Positions 18,984 through 28,954 of a DNA stretch of 64,000 bases are shown piece by piece (position 1 is the first letter of the stretch; the number at the start of each line of letters is the position of its first letter). The position numbers and the translations under genes are program-made. The notes below the pieces were generated by a model. The model was given only the letters and a program-made list of their open reading frames with translations, made no database searches and was not told where the DNA came from. Origin of the DNA: Sergeia podlipaevii (Eukaryota > Euglenozoa > Kinetoplastea > Trypanosomatida > Trypanosomatidae); contig JASANZ010002220.1 of NCBI GenBank assembly GCA_030849805.1, forward strand, positions 1-64,000, given 5' to 3'.

Positions 18984-20989
18984 CCTTCTTCTTTTTTTAC
19001 CTGCTTTCTTTGCTTCCTACAGTAGAGAGAGAGAGAGATGATACAGTTCACTGTATGTGTGTGTATATATACGAGAAACTAAAAGAGCAAAAATATGTGA
19101 TATATTTATTGCTTATGTGATACTACTTTCCTTCTGTTTTATTCAAGTACACAACAACGACAACAAATATATATATATGACAAAAAGATCAATAGATAGT
19201 GAAAAGAGATTGTTGAAATCAGAAAAAAAAAAATGTAGTTTTGAAAGGGAAATAAATACACATAGACACACGTCCTGTAGAAACAGAGAATAGGATTGGG
19301 ATATCCTAAAACCGATGTGTAGCCGCCGTCTCTGCATCACAAAACACAAAAAAGTCCTCTTCTTTCCTTTTTTATGCATTTTTTCATCTCTCATTTAGGG
19401 GTGGATGTTTTTTTTTTATGATGATAAAAAGTAAGAAATGTAGTAGAAACTAGTAATAATAGTAATATATTTAGTTACTTGCTGGTCTGTGCGGGTATGT
19501 GTGTGTGTGAGAGAGAGCAAAAGCAACGAGAGAAGGAGAGAAAAAGACTGGGAGGCCCTTGATAAGGAATGCGTCTTACCTCCTACCTCCTACCTCCTCA
19601 TACGCCTTTTCTTGCTAGTCGCACAAACTCCTCGCTCTCATCCCCCTCTCTCTCGCTCTCTAATCCGTGATAATGTTTTATTTTCTTTTGTAGACAGACA
19701 TGCAACTTGATGAACAATGCGGAATGAAGAGCCGCAAAGCTTCATCATCCAGCATTTTCCCCACCCCTTCTACTACGACATCTGCAAGCAGTTATCAACA
19801 AACAACAGGCACAAAAGTCAATACTAACAGCGACCGCAACACCAGCCACCCATCTATATTCCTCCCTATATCGCTACGGCTTTGACCGCTTCAAGTTTCT
19901 CATGCGATATTCCTGCAGTCATTCATTTTAGCCTTGAAGTGGTGACCCCCCAAAGTATATATGTTTATATATACACTCCAGCAAACTGAAAGAACAACAA
20001 AGCTGTGAACACACAGAACGTACACTTTGGGGCCCATCTTTCTTTCCTCTCTATAGATGCCGCTTCTTCTTTTCCCTCCTTCTCCGGGTTTTTGTTGCGT
20101 TGCTAACATTATTGCATACACACGTACAAGATCCAACACTTGCTTATCGTTTCCTTCTTTAAAAAAAAAAAAAAAATTCGTTCCCCCACCAATTTCTCGC
20201 TCTTTCCCCACCACCACAGCTATTGAGTTGCTTTGACCACAACGTGTACTTTCGTCTATTTTCTTTTTCTTTTGTTAACAAAATATATAGAAGGAAGGAC
20301 AAAATAAATGAAAAGTTATTTTTTTAAGAGAAGTGCTACAGCCACTTCTGTAAGAGTATAGACGTACACACCAACCCACAAAAAAAAAACACTTGTTTCC
20401 TCGAACATCTGTAGATACACGAAGTGCGCTGGTGCATCTCATATATGTTTTCAAAGCTCCTATATATATTTCTCTCTCTATCTCTCTGGCTTTTACGAGG
20501 ATTACTATCTTTTGGTCTCAACTTGTACCTCGGCTTCTACTTCAGGTAACAAGTTTACCCTCCATTGTACTTAATGAATGCATTCCGCACACACACGTAC
20601 ACACACACAAACACATACATACACAGACGCACTCATGCACCTATAGACACACGGAAACATGTGTATACCACATAAACATAGATGGATATACCACCTAGCA
20701 GCTACATGCGCATCAGTAAAAAAAAAAAAAGGAAAAAGACACACAAAAAAAGAGTTAAGTGATCAAACAATTTGAAATCAAAACATTTGTTCAGATAACC
20801 AGAAGCAAGGCGCACGTGCGCTTGAAATTATCACTATCCGCACACACACAAACACACACATACATCCCTGCTCTCTTTCATTCATCACTCCTGCTTTTTT
20901 TTTTCTCACCTTCTCTTGTTGATGTTCTTTAACTTTTCCCCCGTTCCTTTCTTCTCTTAAAAGCGCAACAACAAAAAAAAGTCACGCCT
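18984..20989. other. long intergenic spacer (EIF4E3 3' UTR to acyl-CoA dehydrogenase 5' leader)
   Basis: About 2 kb of low-complexity DNA: an A16 run (20161-20176), (CA)-rich stretches at 20585-20640 and 20840-20865, and pyrimidine-rich plus-strand blocks. The small plus-strand open frames (for example 19700-19885) have no recognisable domain. Long 3' UTRs are common in trypanosomatids. Confidence 0.6.
19017..19043 (-). promoter_or_regulatory. predicted SL acceptor of acyl-CoA dehydrogenase
   Basis: Minus strand reads CATCTCTCTCTCTCTACTGTAG, with AG at 19018-19017. It leaves a 33-base purine-rich leader before the ATG at 18983. Confidence 0.65.
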
Positions 20990-22027
20990 TTAGAAGACGT
21001 GGTCAGGAACAGACTTCTTAGGCCTCATGCGTGAGGCAAGACTATTGTCTGCGGCCTGCTTCTGGTGGTGAGAGAAAAACTCAAGCTTCTGGATGGGCTT
21101 GCTGATGCACACCTTGTTGAGGGTGTCGCGCAGGCTATTGCAGAACACCTTCAGCTTCATCACCTCAGAGTGCGCGGTCCACAGCTGCATCGTCACTGGC
21201 TTGTTCTGGCGGAGCTTCAGCATAAGGCCGTTGACGGTGCCGTTGCACTCGGCAATGCTCTCACCCACACAGCCCAAAAGCGTCGCAAGAAACACATCAT
21301 CCAACACCTGTTTGTCATTGAGCCCAGGGCGGTCACGGTCAAACACGACGACGGTGATGGTGCCACCACGCTTGTTGCGAGGATGTTCCCACTCTGGCTT
21401 GATGTCCTTGCGGAACCAAGAGTAGGTGTACGGCACAGGACAACTAGAAGGAGGCGCCACGTACCGCCACAGACGCCAAAAGCTCTCGAGATCCCCTACA
21501 GTAGAAATATACACAGGATTGAAAGCCATCGGGGCACCGTGGGGGCCTGGCGCGTTGTCGTCAGTCATGTGGTCGTCCGCGTAGAGCTCCCAGGAGGTGT
21601 TGAAGTTGACAGCGCTCGACGTAGCAATAGCGGCCGTATTGTGGCAGTTAAAGATCTTCGGTAGCTTGCTTCCTGACCAATCCACCTCGGTGGCTGGTGG
21701 TATGGCTGCTTCCTGCTTGGCCAACTCAGCAGCAAGGGTGGCGGCGGGGTCAGCGTCAATCAGATCCTGCTCAATTTCCGGGGCGGAGGCGTCGACCCTT
21801 GAGTTGGCGGGAGTACACGGGGAGGCCCCAGAAGACAGCGGGGACTCGCCGTTTACTGCGCTGGCAGAGTCAGAGTGAAGTGGAGTGCTTCCTTGGCTTT
21901 GCGGAACGAAAGGCACGGCGCCGGCACGCAGCTTGGTAGAGGCTATGGGAGCTGGTGGCTGCAGCTGGGCACCACGAGTGCGGCTGCTCTGACGAGCAGG
22001 GACGAACTCCTGTGCTGAGGGATTCAT
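20990..22027 (-). CDS. EIF4E3: translation initiation factor eIF4E, EIF4E3-type
   Basis: A 345-residue cap-binding protein of the trypanosomatid EIF4E3/EIF4E4 class. The N-terminal third (about 1-130) is Ser/Pro/Ala-rich and opens with MNPSAQEFVPARQ, which resembles a PAM2 motif (poly(A)-binding-protein ligand). The eIF4E core follows: FNTSWELY, LESFWRLWRYV, EWEHPRNKRGG (second cap-stacking Trp) and PVTMQLWTAH (third conserved Trp region). By eye, the residue matching human Trp56 is Met. In Leishmania EIF4E3 is an abundant isoform that forms an initiation complex with an eIF4G partner. An in-frame ATG 90 bases upstream (22117) lies before the predicted SL acceptor, so the start at 22027 is chosen. 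Confidence 0.88.
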   Translation of the reverse strand: MNPSAQEFVPARQSSRTRGAQLQPPAPIASTKLRAGAVPFVPQSQGSTPLHSDSASAVNGESPLSSGASPCTPANSRVDASAPEIEQDLIDADPAATLAAELAKQEAAIPPATEVDWSGSKLPKIFNCHNTAAIATSSAVNFNTSWELYADDHMTDDNAPGPHGAPMAFNPVYISTVGDLESFWRLWRYVAPPSSCPVPYTYSWFRKDIKPEWEHPRNKRGGTITVVVFDRDRPGLNDKQVLDDVFLATLLGCVGESIAECNGTVNGLMLKLRQNKPVTMQLWTAHSEVMKLKVFCNSLRDTLNKVCISKPIQKLEFFSHHQKQAADNSLASRMRPKKSVPDHVF

Positions 22028-22088
22028 AATTGATGATGTTGAAGAGAAAAAAAAAAAGAAAATGACCTTGGTAGGGTGATGATAGCAC

Positions 22089-22116
22089 CTAATTGAAATA
22101 GATGGATAGAGAGACA
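22089..22116 (-). promoter_or_regulatory. predicted SL acceptor of EIF4E3
   Basis: Minus strand reads TTGTCTCTCTATCCATCTATTTCAATTAG with AG at 22090-22089. This gives a 61-base 5' UTR that contains a T12 tract close to the ATG. Confidence 0.55.
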
Positions 22117-22357
22117 ATCAAGTCGCTTTATGCAATATGAAGTCTCGTTGGTACTTAATTTATATATATATATATAAATGTAAAGAATATTCTCTCTTCT
22201 TTATTTTGTTTCCGTGAGGCTATTTTTCTTTCTGTTTTCTTCTTCTTTCTGTTTTCTTCTCTTTTCAAAGCACAGCAAACCAGCTGTAAATGGTGATACT
22301 GTGTCACTCCTATCCTTGTTGCGTACGTCGCAATATGGGTACTAAGCTGTCGGAAGA

Positions 22358-22373
22358 GGGAGGGGGTGGGGGG
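22358..22373 (+). repeat. G-rich run
   Basis: GGG-A-GGGGG-T-GGGGGG on the plus strand, which could form a quadruplex by splitting the longer runs; intergenic. Confidence 0.8.
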
Positions 22374-23063
22374 CAAAGAAAGAAAAAAGAGAAGGAAATA
22401 AAAAGAAGATAAGAAGTTCTATAGAGGTCTACTAGCTGTACTGGTTCGGAGTGTATAGAAAAGAGAAAGAAAAAAACTAAGATGGTACTGATGAATCCTA
22501 ACCCCCGTGCTTCACTCTTATTTATGTATATAGTAACAGTAACGAAAATAAAGCAACCTTATAAAAGCTACTCTGACAAGCTTTAACGTGCACACACAGA
22601 GATGATTAAAACAAACAAACAAAAAAAAGAATGCAAGAGCCAAGCGATTGTGGTGATAATATTAGCAATTATAAAAAAAAAAAAAGAGGCTTCAAGATCC
22701 TTCTTTCCCGTTTGTGTTGAATGCTTGCGACTGTAGCGGGGTACGACTACGTGTTGACACTTCTCAGTCCTACACACAAAGACAAGAGAAGAAAGACTAA
22801 AGCAAAGAATATATATATAAGCGACACAAAGAAAGAGAGGAGGGGGGGGAGAAGAGATATATATTAGCTGGTGCTTCTCCATGCAAGCGCATGCGGGTAT
22901 TGAAGGAATGCTCACCATTGTACAGTAGGCGTTGCCTCTCTCAGTTTATCCTTTCTCCGCCATACCTTCATGTATACAATACCATTTGTGACGATTATCG
23001 GGTTTTGGTTATCTCTTATCGGTGAGATATGGCCGTTAGATTCATTTACACGAATATAAACAC

Positions 23064-23101
23064 AATTATTATTATTATTTATTTATTATTATTATTATTT
23101 T
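23064..23101. repeat. (ATT)n microsatellite
   Basis: Imperfect ATT/TTA triplet repeat upstream of EIF4E3. Confidence 0.9.
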
Positions 23102-23244
23102 TTAAAAAAATCGACATTATAAAATCACGGCCGTATCTGTTTCTGCCCATATTGCACTAACCTCTCTCTGTTTCTCCTTTCTCCTCACTGTAAGGTGGAC
23201 TCCAAATAAACAACAACACGTCGCCTCCTACGCATGGCACACCC

Positions 23245-24360
23245 TTAAAGGTCCATGGTTACACCGTCAATAACAATTGGCTCATCACGCGGCCTGTAGA
23301 CGTTGCGGAAGATGCGCTGAAAGCGATTCATATCACGCGACACTAACGCGCCGAACTCTCGCGCAGAGATGGCGTCGCTCGTCACTTGCTCTAACAGCGG
23401 CTTCACAGAGGCAATGAAGCGACCTGCTTCAACGGTCATGGAGGGGTCAAGATCCGCTGCTTCACAGCAGCGCACTAGCTGCTCCGCCGCTGCCACCACA
23501 AGCGCATCGTCCAGCTCCTCATCCTCTTCGTCCTCCTCCTCCTCCTCTTCATCTTCCCAGTCCATGCCATCATCGACACCATCGAGCATCGCCGCAAGGT
23601 CCTCGACATCGCCATCCTGATCGCCCATGCCATCATCAGCCGCCACTGCCGCCGCTGTTGAATCCGCCTCAAGATCCAGAAGATCTCTCTCGTCCACCGT
23701 CAGCTCATACCCACCAAGTGTGCGCACTGCACGCACAGTGCCATCCTCAGCCAGCACCGCCTTCACCGCTTCTTCTTCCTCTTGCTCCTCATCAGGGAAC
23801 TGGTCGCCAGCTGCATGTTCTGCGCTAGTGCTCACTTCCCCCTCGTCGTTTTCGCGGAAGCGCTTCCGGCGCAAGTGACGTTGACTGGAAGTGAAATCCT
23901 GCAGCTCAAGATGCTCTCGCAGTTGGACCGCATCAGGGCCTAGAGCTCCATCCCGCAATGACGGCGCGGCCACCATCACCGCTCGTGCCCTCCCTGGACC
24001 CCCTTCGGAGGCTCCTCCTAGAGCAACTGGAATGCCGTTCCCTGCCACACTGGCGCTGGCTCCCACAAGATCCTCCTCGAAGACAGGGAAGGGCACAGCG
24101 CTTCGCTCGGCCTCCTCCTGTCGCTCGCGACGGGCCTGCTCCTCCTCCTCGGCAGCAAGTGCATCTGCATGTAGAGCGGCAAGACCCGCGGGATCGATGG
24201 CAATTCCCATCCCCACTTGTTCCACCTGCTTGACACGAGACGTGCCGCTACCGTCCTCGTCATCGTCGCTATAAAGGAATACCACCTTGGTGCGTGCAGC
24301 GTGAGTGCAGTCTTTCTGCGGAGGTGCAGCTCCGCATACAACAGATTCGGTGTCATTCAT
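23245..24360 (-). CDS. conserved-looking acidic protein of unknown function
   Basis: A 371-residue hydrophilic protein with no family I recognise. It starts MNDTESVVCGAAPPQ, has Asp/Glu-rich segments (FLYSDDDEDGSG near 30, and a D/E tract near 265-280), and ends in an ordered-looking segment, roughly 290-371. That C-terminal part reads EQVTSDAISAREFGALVSRD then FQRIFRNVYRPRDEPI. Acidic low-complexity plus a short folded tail is often seen in nuclear or chaperone-like proteins, but nothing here proves that. Reading-frame length, coding-like GC content and an SL acceptor (AG at 24367-24366) just before the ATG support it as a real gene. Confidence 0.75.
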   Translation of the reverse strand: MNDTESVVCGAAPPQKDCTHAARTKVVFLYSDDDEDGSGTSRVKQVEQVGMGIAIDPAGLAALHADALAAEEEEQARRERQEEAERSAVPFPVFEEDLVGASASVAGNGIPVALGGASEGGPGRARAVMVAAPSLRDGALGPDAVQLREHLELQDFTSSQRHLRRKRFRENDEGEVSTSAEHAAGDQFPDEEQEEEEAVKAVLAEDGTVRAVRTLGGYELTVDERDLLDLEADSTAAAVAADDGMGDQDGDVEDLAAMLDGVDDGMDWEDEEEEEEDEEDEELDDALVVAAAEQLVRCCEAADLDPSMTVEAGRFIASVKPLLEQVTSDAISAREFGALVSRDMNRFQRIFRNVYRPRDEPIVIDGVTMDL

Positions 24361-25768
24361 CGCTACTATATATATGAATGTATAAAGTATAATAAAAAAA
24401 AACAGAGAAAAGATGTGTGCTTCCCTGAGCGTGCCGGGTCGGTGTGCTTTATATGAGAGAGGAGAAACAAGAAAAATAAAAAAATGAGAGAAACATATTC
24501 GTATTTAAGCGCATTGAAGTATAGACAATACATATGTTTAAAGAGAGAGCATAGATAGAGCAGAGAAACATGACAATAAAATAGTTGGCATTGCATATGA
24601 CACCAAGCCGCAGTCATGAAAGAGTAGTCTTCTCCTTTGTTCCCATTTTACTTTCGATTTTTGTCCATATATAAATCTGAGTTTATTTTTGTTCTCCCTT
24701 GAAAATGCGTTATATTTATTTTCATGCGTATAATCACTCTTTCCCCCCCCCCTTCCGTACGTGAAGAGAAATACCAGTGAATGCATTGGGTGCATGTTTA
24801 GTGGAACCAAACTCACCATTTGCTTTTTTTTTGTAACCATTTTTCTTCTGCCAGTTCATTTCTCTCTCTCTTTTCAAACACTTTTTCCCATAACGACATT
24901 TAAATAAAAACGAAGAGCACATGTATATGCTACTCTGAGAAAGCAGCGAGACCTCCCTAGTAGTGCCGCGTGTGGGCATGCATGCATAAAGCGCTTGTGT
25001 ACGCATGTATGTGCGTGTGTCTACATCAAGAACAAGTACATTTACCGACTTACACTCCTAAGAGGCAAACACACACATATACGACGACACATATCAAAGA
25101 AAGAAAGAAAGAAAGAAGGAGAGGCAAATGTGTGCTTTGCTAGTGCTCGGATTCAACTTTGCTGAATACGATCCGGTGCACACACAAGCCTCCTCCCCTC
25201 CCCCCCTCTCCTCCCGGTGTAGCAATCCGTAAGAAAGAAGGACTCCTCCAATTTTGCAACACTACATTTACCGGTGTTGCGCCAGGCACCTTCCTCTTCA
25301 TACGTATGCACATGCACATTCACAGACAATAATAGTAATAATAATGCGCCACTTTAAAAGGACTCTCCCGCTAAATAATAAAAATAATGATAATAATGTA
25401 GAGAAGGAGAAGTGCGTGCGTGGGCAGCTAAAAGAATGCAGATGTACATTTTTCTCTTGCTCTTTCCATTTTCCTTCGTCTTTTTTCCCTGCTTATTAAT
25501 ATATAAAATAGCATCCCCCTCCAAAACAGAAAGTGTTCAGAGGCGTCTCTTTTCTTTTTTCTTTTAAATACCATCAAAAAGTAATCATTAAATAACAATA
25601 AAAGGAAAATTATACTAACAAAGGTTTCCACTGTTCTTTTTTTTTCCAAGATGGAACCATTGTAGAACAGTAGTACCTCTGCACTCTTCCTGCTGCTGCC
25701 GAGCCGCTTTTGCCAATTCCGTGCGTTTCCGGCAACGAGACTTTCCTGTAGTGTGATCACAAAGAGCG
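24361..25768. other. intergenic spacer (small membrane protein 3' UTR to acidic protein 5' leader)
   Basis: AT-rich spacer with an AAAG tetranucleotide repeat near 25097-25118, a C-rich block at 25189-25215 and several TAA-rich patches. Open frames in it are low-complexity. No gene seen. Confidence 0.6.
24366..24412 (-). promoter_or_regulatory. predicted SL acceptor of the acidic protein gene
   Basis: Minus strand has TTTTCTCTG, T9, then a T/A-rich stretch ending TATATAG with AG at 24367-24366. The 5' leader would be only 5 bases. Confidence 0.5.
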
Positions 25769-26212
25769 CTAGATATCTTGTTGAGCACTCTGTGGAGCTG
25801 CTTCTTTCTCAGGTGCCACAACTGGGATGCTACGTGCCCGCAGCCATTCGCATAATACGAAGAACAGCTCAAAGGCCAGCATCAACGTCAGCACCCCGGC
25901 GAAAATGAAGACAAAGATGAGCCCAGTGATGGCCTTTCCGGTCAAGATTGGCCCAACATCTTCCGTCGCTTCCATTTTGCGGTCGAGCCTCTTTCGTCCA
26001 TGGCGGGAGTGAGTGGAGCGAAAAGGAGGCTTTTGCGCCTCCTCTTCGGCTTGCAGAAGCGTGTGAAAGGCCATATTTACTGGGCCGCCCTCACGCTTCT
26101 TCAGTTCTCCCCCTTGAGCCAGTGTCTCTTCTGGTAGGGCAGGCGCAGAAATAAGCATTGCTGCCACTGTGACCGCCAGCAGGCACAGAGTGTAAGTCCA
26201 GCTCCTGCTCAT
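25769..26212 (-). CDS. small predicted type I membrane protein, unknown function
   Basis: A 147-residue protein. It has a classic signal peptide (SRSWTYTLCLLAVTVAAMLI, cleavage probably after about 25-32). A hydrophilic lumenal part of about 65 residues follows, rich in Glu and then basic residues. One strong membrane segment lies near 94-121 (GLIFVFIFAGVLTLMLAF), followed by a short cytosolic tail. I do not recognise the family. Size and topology fit an endomembrane accessory subunit or a surface protein. GC-rich coding sequence and a clear start argue against a spurious frame. Confidence 0.7.
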   Translation of the reverse strand: MSRSWTYTLCLLAVTVAAMLISAPALPEETLAQGGELKKREGGPVNMAFHTLLQAEEEAQKPPFRSTHSRHGRKRLDRKMEATEDVGPILTGKAITGLIFVFIFAGVLTLMLAFELFFVLCEWLRARSIPVVAPEKEAAPQSAQQDI

Positions 26213-26713
26213 TTTGGAGACGTGATGTTCCTTCTTGCCTCGGGGTGCGTATATATAGTAATTCTTTTTTTTTTCTGCAAAGAAGATAAAATCAGCTTTG
26301 AACTATTTCCCTTATATTTAAAATCCCTTTTTTTTTTCTCTCTCTCTTTCCTATGTTTACCTGATAGTAATAACAAAAACAATAGAACAATAATGTAGAT
26401 AGCTTTGTGAAGTATATATATCCACACTAAACGTACGCAAGTAATATATAAAGGGAGAAATAGTAACAGTAATGATAATAATTACAATAGTAACAAATGC
26501 ATAAAGAATACTTCAAGAGGTGGCAAGCGAGATAAGACAGTCCCACTATAATTAAAGAGGCACACAAAAAAAAAACAGCAAGTATCATACGAATGAATAA
26601 TAATTAATTAACAGCCTCAGCAAAGTACATGAGCAAGAGACTGAGCTAGCCCCCCCCCTTTCCTCCTCTCACTCCTCCTTTGCTCTGTGAAAAGCGCCAT
26701 TTCATTCAACTCC
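26213..26713. other. intergenic spacer (Ind1 3' UTR to small membrane protein 5' leader)
   Basis: AT-rich, with T9 and T10 tracts on the plus strand and TAATAA-like patches. Nothing gene-like recognised. Confidence 0.6.
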
Positions 26714-27577
26714 TCACTTCTCAAAAACAATGCTTGGCTCGGTGGCCGCCTGCATGCCAGACTTCTTTGCGCCTGGCTTCTGCGCCTCCTCCACCGCGTT
26801 GTGGATCTTCTCGGCAAGGTCGTAGTACGGCTTAGCAGCGGGTATATCCGGATCTGCACGCAGGGCAGGGGGGGTGCCCTCGTCGGTGTCCTCCATGATG
26901 CGCACCACAAAGGGAATTTCTCCAAGGAGTGGCACCTGCAGCTCCGTTGCCACTGCCGCCACGCCGCCCTTCCCAAACAAGTAGTGCTTCTTTTCACACT
27001 GATCGCATGCAAAGTAGCTCATGTTCTCAACAAGACCCAACACAGGCGTGTTGACCGCGGCAAACATGTCGATCCCTCTCCGCACGTCCACCAGTGCTAC
27101 CTTCTGTGGAGTCGAGAGAATCACCGCACCAGACAGCACGACTTCCTGCGTGATAGTGAGGTGGACATCGTTGGTGCCGGGCGGCATGTCCACAAGAAGA
27201 TAGTCCAGCTCATCCCAGTCAGTTTGAAAAAGAAGAGCACGGATGTACTTGTTCACCATCGGGCCCCGCACCGCGATGGCCTCGTCGTAGGGCACGATAA
27301 GACCCATGGACATCACCTTAATGCCATAGTTCATGGCTGGCCCAAAGCGGTCGCTGCCAGCAACACGGTACGTCTCCACTTGGGAGGACTCCACGCCCAT
27401 CATAGTGGGAATTGAAGGACCTGTGATGTCGGCATCCACGAGACCGACACGGAAACCTAAATTCTTGAGTGCCAGCGATACGTTCACACTGGTCGTTGAT
27501 TTGCCCACACCGCCCTTGGCGCTACAGATGGTGAGAACGTGCTTCACGCCAGGTATCTTTATACGAGAAAAGTTCAT
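26714..27577 (-). CDS. IND1: Ind1/NUBPL-type iron-sulfur P-loop protein
   Basis: A 287-residue Mrp/NBP35-family ATPase that carries Fe-S clusters, in mitochondria for assembly of complex I (Ind1/NUBPL role). The deviant Walker A KGGVGKSTT is at about 21-29. DADITGPSIPTMMG, DYLLVDMPPGTNDVHLT (Walker B region) and a CxxC pair in YFACDQCEKKH near 190-193 bind the bridging cluster. The N-terminus before the P-loop is only about 20 residues (MNFSRIKIPGVKHVL), shorter than in human NUBPL, so any targeting signal is minimal. The start follows an SL acceptor at 27629-27628. Confidence 0.88.
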   Translation of the reverse strand: MNFSRIKIPGVKHVLTICSAKGGVGKSTTSVNVSLALKNLGFRVGLVDADITGPSIPTMMGVESSQVETYRVAGSDRFGPAMNYGIKVMSMGLIVPYDEAIAVRGPMVNKYIRALLFQTDWDELDYLLVDMPPGTNDVHLTITQEVVLSGAVILSTPQKVALVDVRRGIDMFAAVNTPVLGLVENMSYFACDQCEKKHYLFGKGGVAAVATELQVPLLGEIPFVVRIMEDTDEGTPPALRADPDIPAAKPYYDLAEKIHNAVEEAQKPGAKKSGMQAATEPSIVFEK

Positions 27578-27627
27578 GAAGAGAGAAAAAAAAAATATTT
27601 CAAATGAGTATGTGTGCTTAAAATTGT

Positions 27628-27660
27628 CTAATGGGAAGTAAACAAATAAATAAATATATA
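27628..27660 (-). promoter_or_regulatory. predicted SL acceptor of IND1
   Basis: Minus strand TTTATTTATTTGTTTACTTCCCATTAG with AG at 27629-27628, giving a 50-base leader that itself contains a T10 run just before the ATG. Confidence 0.5.
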
Positions 27661-28092
27661 TATAAACGACAACACTTTCTTAGCGATATAGCCCAGTCTT
27701 TCTTCTGCTTTGCGAGAAGATTGCAACCGGGTGCGCTGCAAAGTCTAATGCGCCACAGGCACAGTAGAAGAAAAGAAGGAGACACCTAGCACAAGCAAAC
27801 AAAAAGAGAAGAGAAAAAAAAAAGCATGAAATGAACATACATAAGAAGTTATGCACTAATTAGAGATGGCAAGTACACACACTCTGAAAAAAAAAACCCC
27901 TGAGGGCTGCACAGTAGTTTCACGCCTGGAGACTAACCGTCTCTCTTTATATATCTATACAGACAGTAGGTGCAGATACACCTCACCCACCTATATGCCT
28001 TACCGCTGGTATTGTTTGTGTTTTAAGTTGAAACAAAAAAAAATTTAAAAAAGTAAAAGTGAAGCCTCATTCTTTCAGCATGTTAATACAGG

Positions 28093-28127
28093 GCATGATA
28101 ACAAGTATCATGCGTGTGTGCGCACAC
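28093..28127. repeat. paired hairpins in the RPS29 3' UTR region
   Basis: GCATGATA-acaag-TATCATGC is a perfect 8-bp stem with a 5-base loop (28093-28113). It is followed at once by the 12-bp palindrome GTGTGCGCACAC (28116-28127). Confidence 0.8.
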
Positions 28128-28196
28128 GGGAGTGTGACTTCATCCCCTATCTCTTTTTCCCCCTCTTAGTCGCATAACACGGCATCGTGGGCTGCT

Positions 28197-28370
28197 TTAG
28201 CGGAGCTTGTTGAAGCCAATGTTGTTGGCGTTCTCACGGAAGCACTGACGGCACACGTTGAGCTCGTACTTGCGGATGAGAGCCTTCTGGTTGGAGCAGA
28301 TCACGCAGTGGCGGGCACCCTTGCCCATGCCGATCTTCTGGCGGGAACGCCACTGGTCAAGATGGCCCAT
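28197..28370 (-). CDS. RPS29: 40S ribosomal protein S29 (uS14)
   Basis: A 57-residue zinc-ribbon ribosomal protein, MGHLDQWRSRQKIGMGKGAR onward, with the CxxC...CxxC zinc ligands (HCVICSNQ and NVCRQCF) and the conserved ending IGFNKLR. Length matches the eukaryotic family. The reading frame stays open 44 codons upstream of the ATG at 28370, but that part is leader sequence: S29 always starts MGH. A likely SL acceptor (ACCAG) lies within 10 bases of the ATG. Confidence 0.96.
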   Translation of the reverse strand: MGHLDQWRSRQKIGMGKGARHCVICSNQKALIRKYELNVCRQCFRENANNIGFNKLR

Positions 28371-28954
28371 GTTTGCACTGGTTTGTGTTTGAAACGGGAG
28401 GCTGTTAGTGATGCGATTTTTTTTTTCAAAAAGACATCGCAGAGAAAAAGCGTGTTTGAAAGAGAGAGAGATAGAAGCAAGATGAAATGCAGAAGTGCAC
28501 AAATATTTAGTGTGTACAGAGGATATATTGCTACATAGGATTGAAATAAATAAATAAATAAATAAATCTCACCGCCAGTGTAGGTGCTTCCAATAAGAGG
28601 CAATCAGTCAGAGATAGCTCTTTCTTTGTGATATTTTGCCATTTTTTTGTGTTGGTAGGTTGTTCTTCATCCCTATGAAGCTGAGCAGTAGTAAGACAAA
28701 AATTGAAAAAAAAAATGAAAAAAAAAGACAGTAAACAGCGCTGTCCGCTCGTCAAAAAAAAAAAATGCATAGTACAACAAACAGATAACCAAACACACAC
28801 GCACACCGAAAATTTATCAATAACAAAGAGAGACCCCCCACCTCTATCCTCCGTTCTCTGGCCCACCTACAGGTAGGTACAAATAGCATCTCTCTCATTT
28901 TTTATGCATTGAGAAAGAGGGAGAAAGAGAGAAAGAGAGAGATCATAAAAGTGG
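28371..28954. other. intergenic spacer (ITFG1-like 3' UTR to RPS29 5' leader)
   Basis: Low-complexity DNA with an (AAAT)n repeat at 28544-28567 and A-runs near 28700-28770. No gene seen. Confidence 0.6.

Larger units (their letters stand above)
22028..23244. other. intergenic spacer (acidic protein 3' UTR to EIF4E3 5' leader)
   Basis: Holds an (AT)n tract near 22157-22176, a G-rich run at 22358-22373 and (ATT)n at 23064-23101. A non-repetitive patch at about 22980-23040 includes a 6-bp stem (23010-23015 with 23024-23029). No gene recognised. Confidence 0.6.
27578..28196. other. intergenic spacer (RPS29 3' UTR to IND1 5' leader)
   Basis: Contains, 70-105 bases past the RPS29 stop, two neighbouring inverted repeats (28093-28113 and 28116-28127). 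The remainder is A-rich with no gene recognised. Confidence 0.65.
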
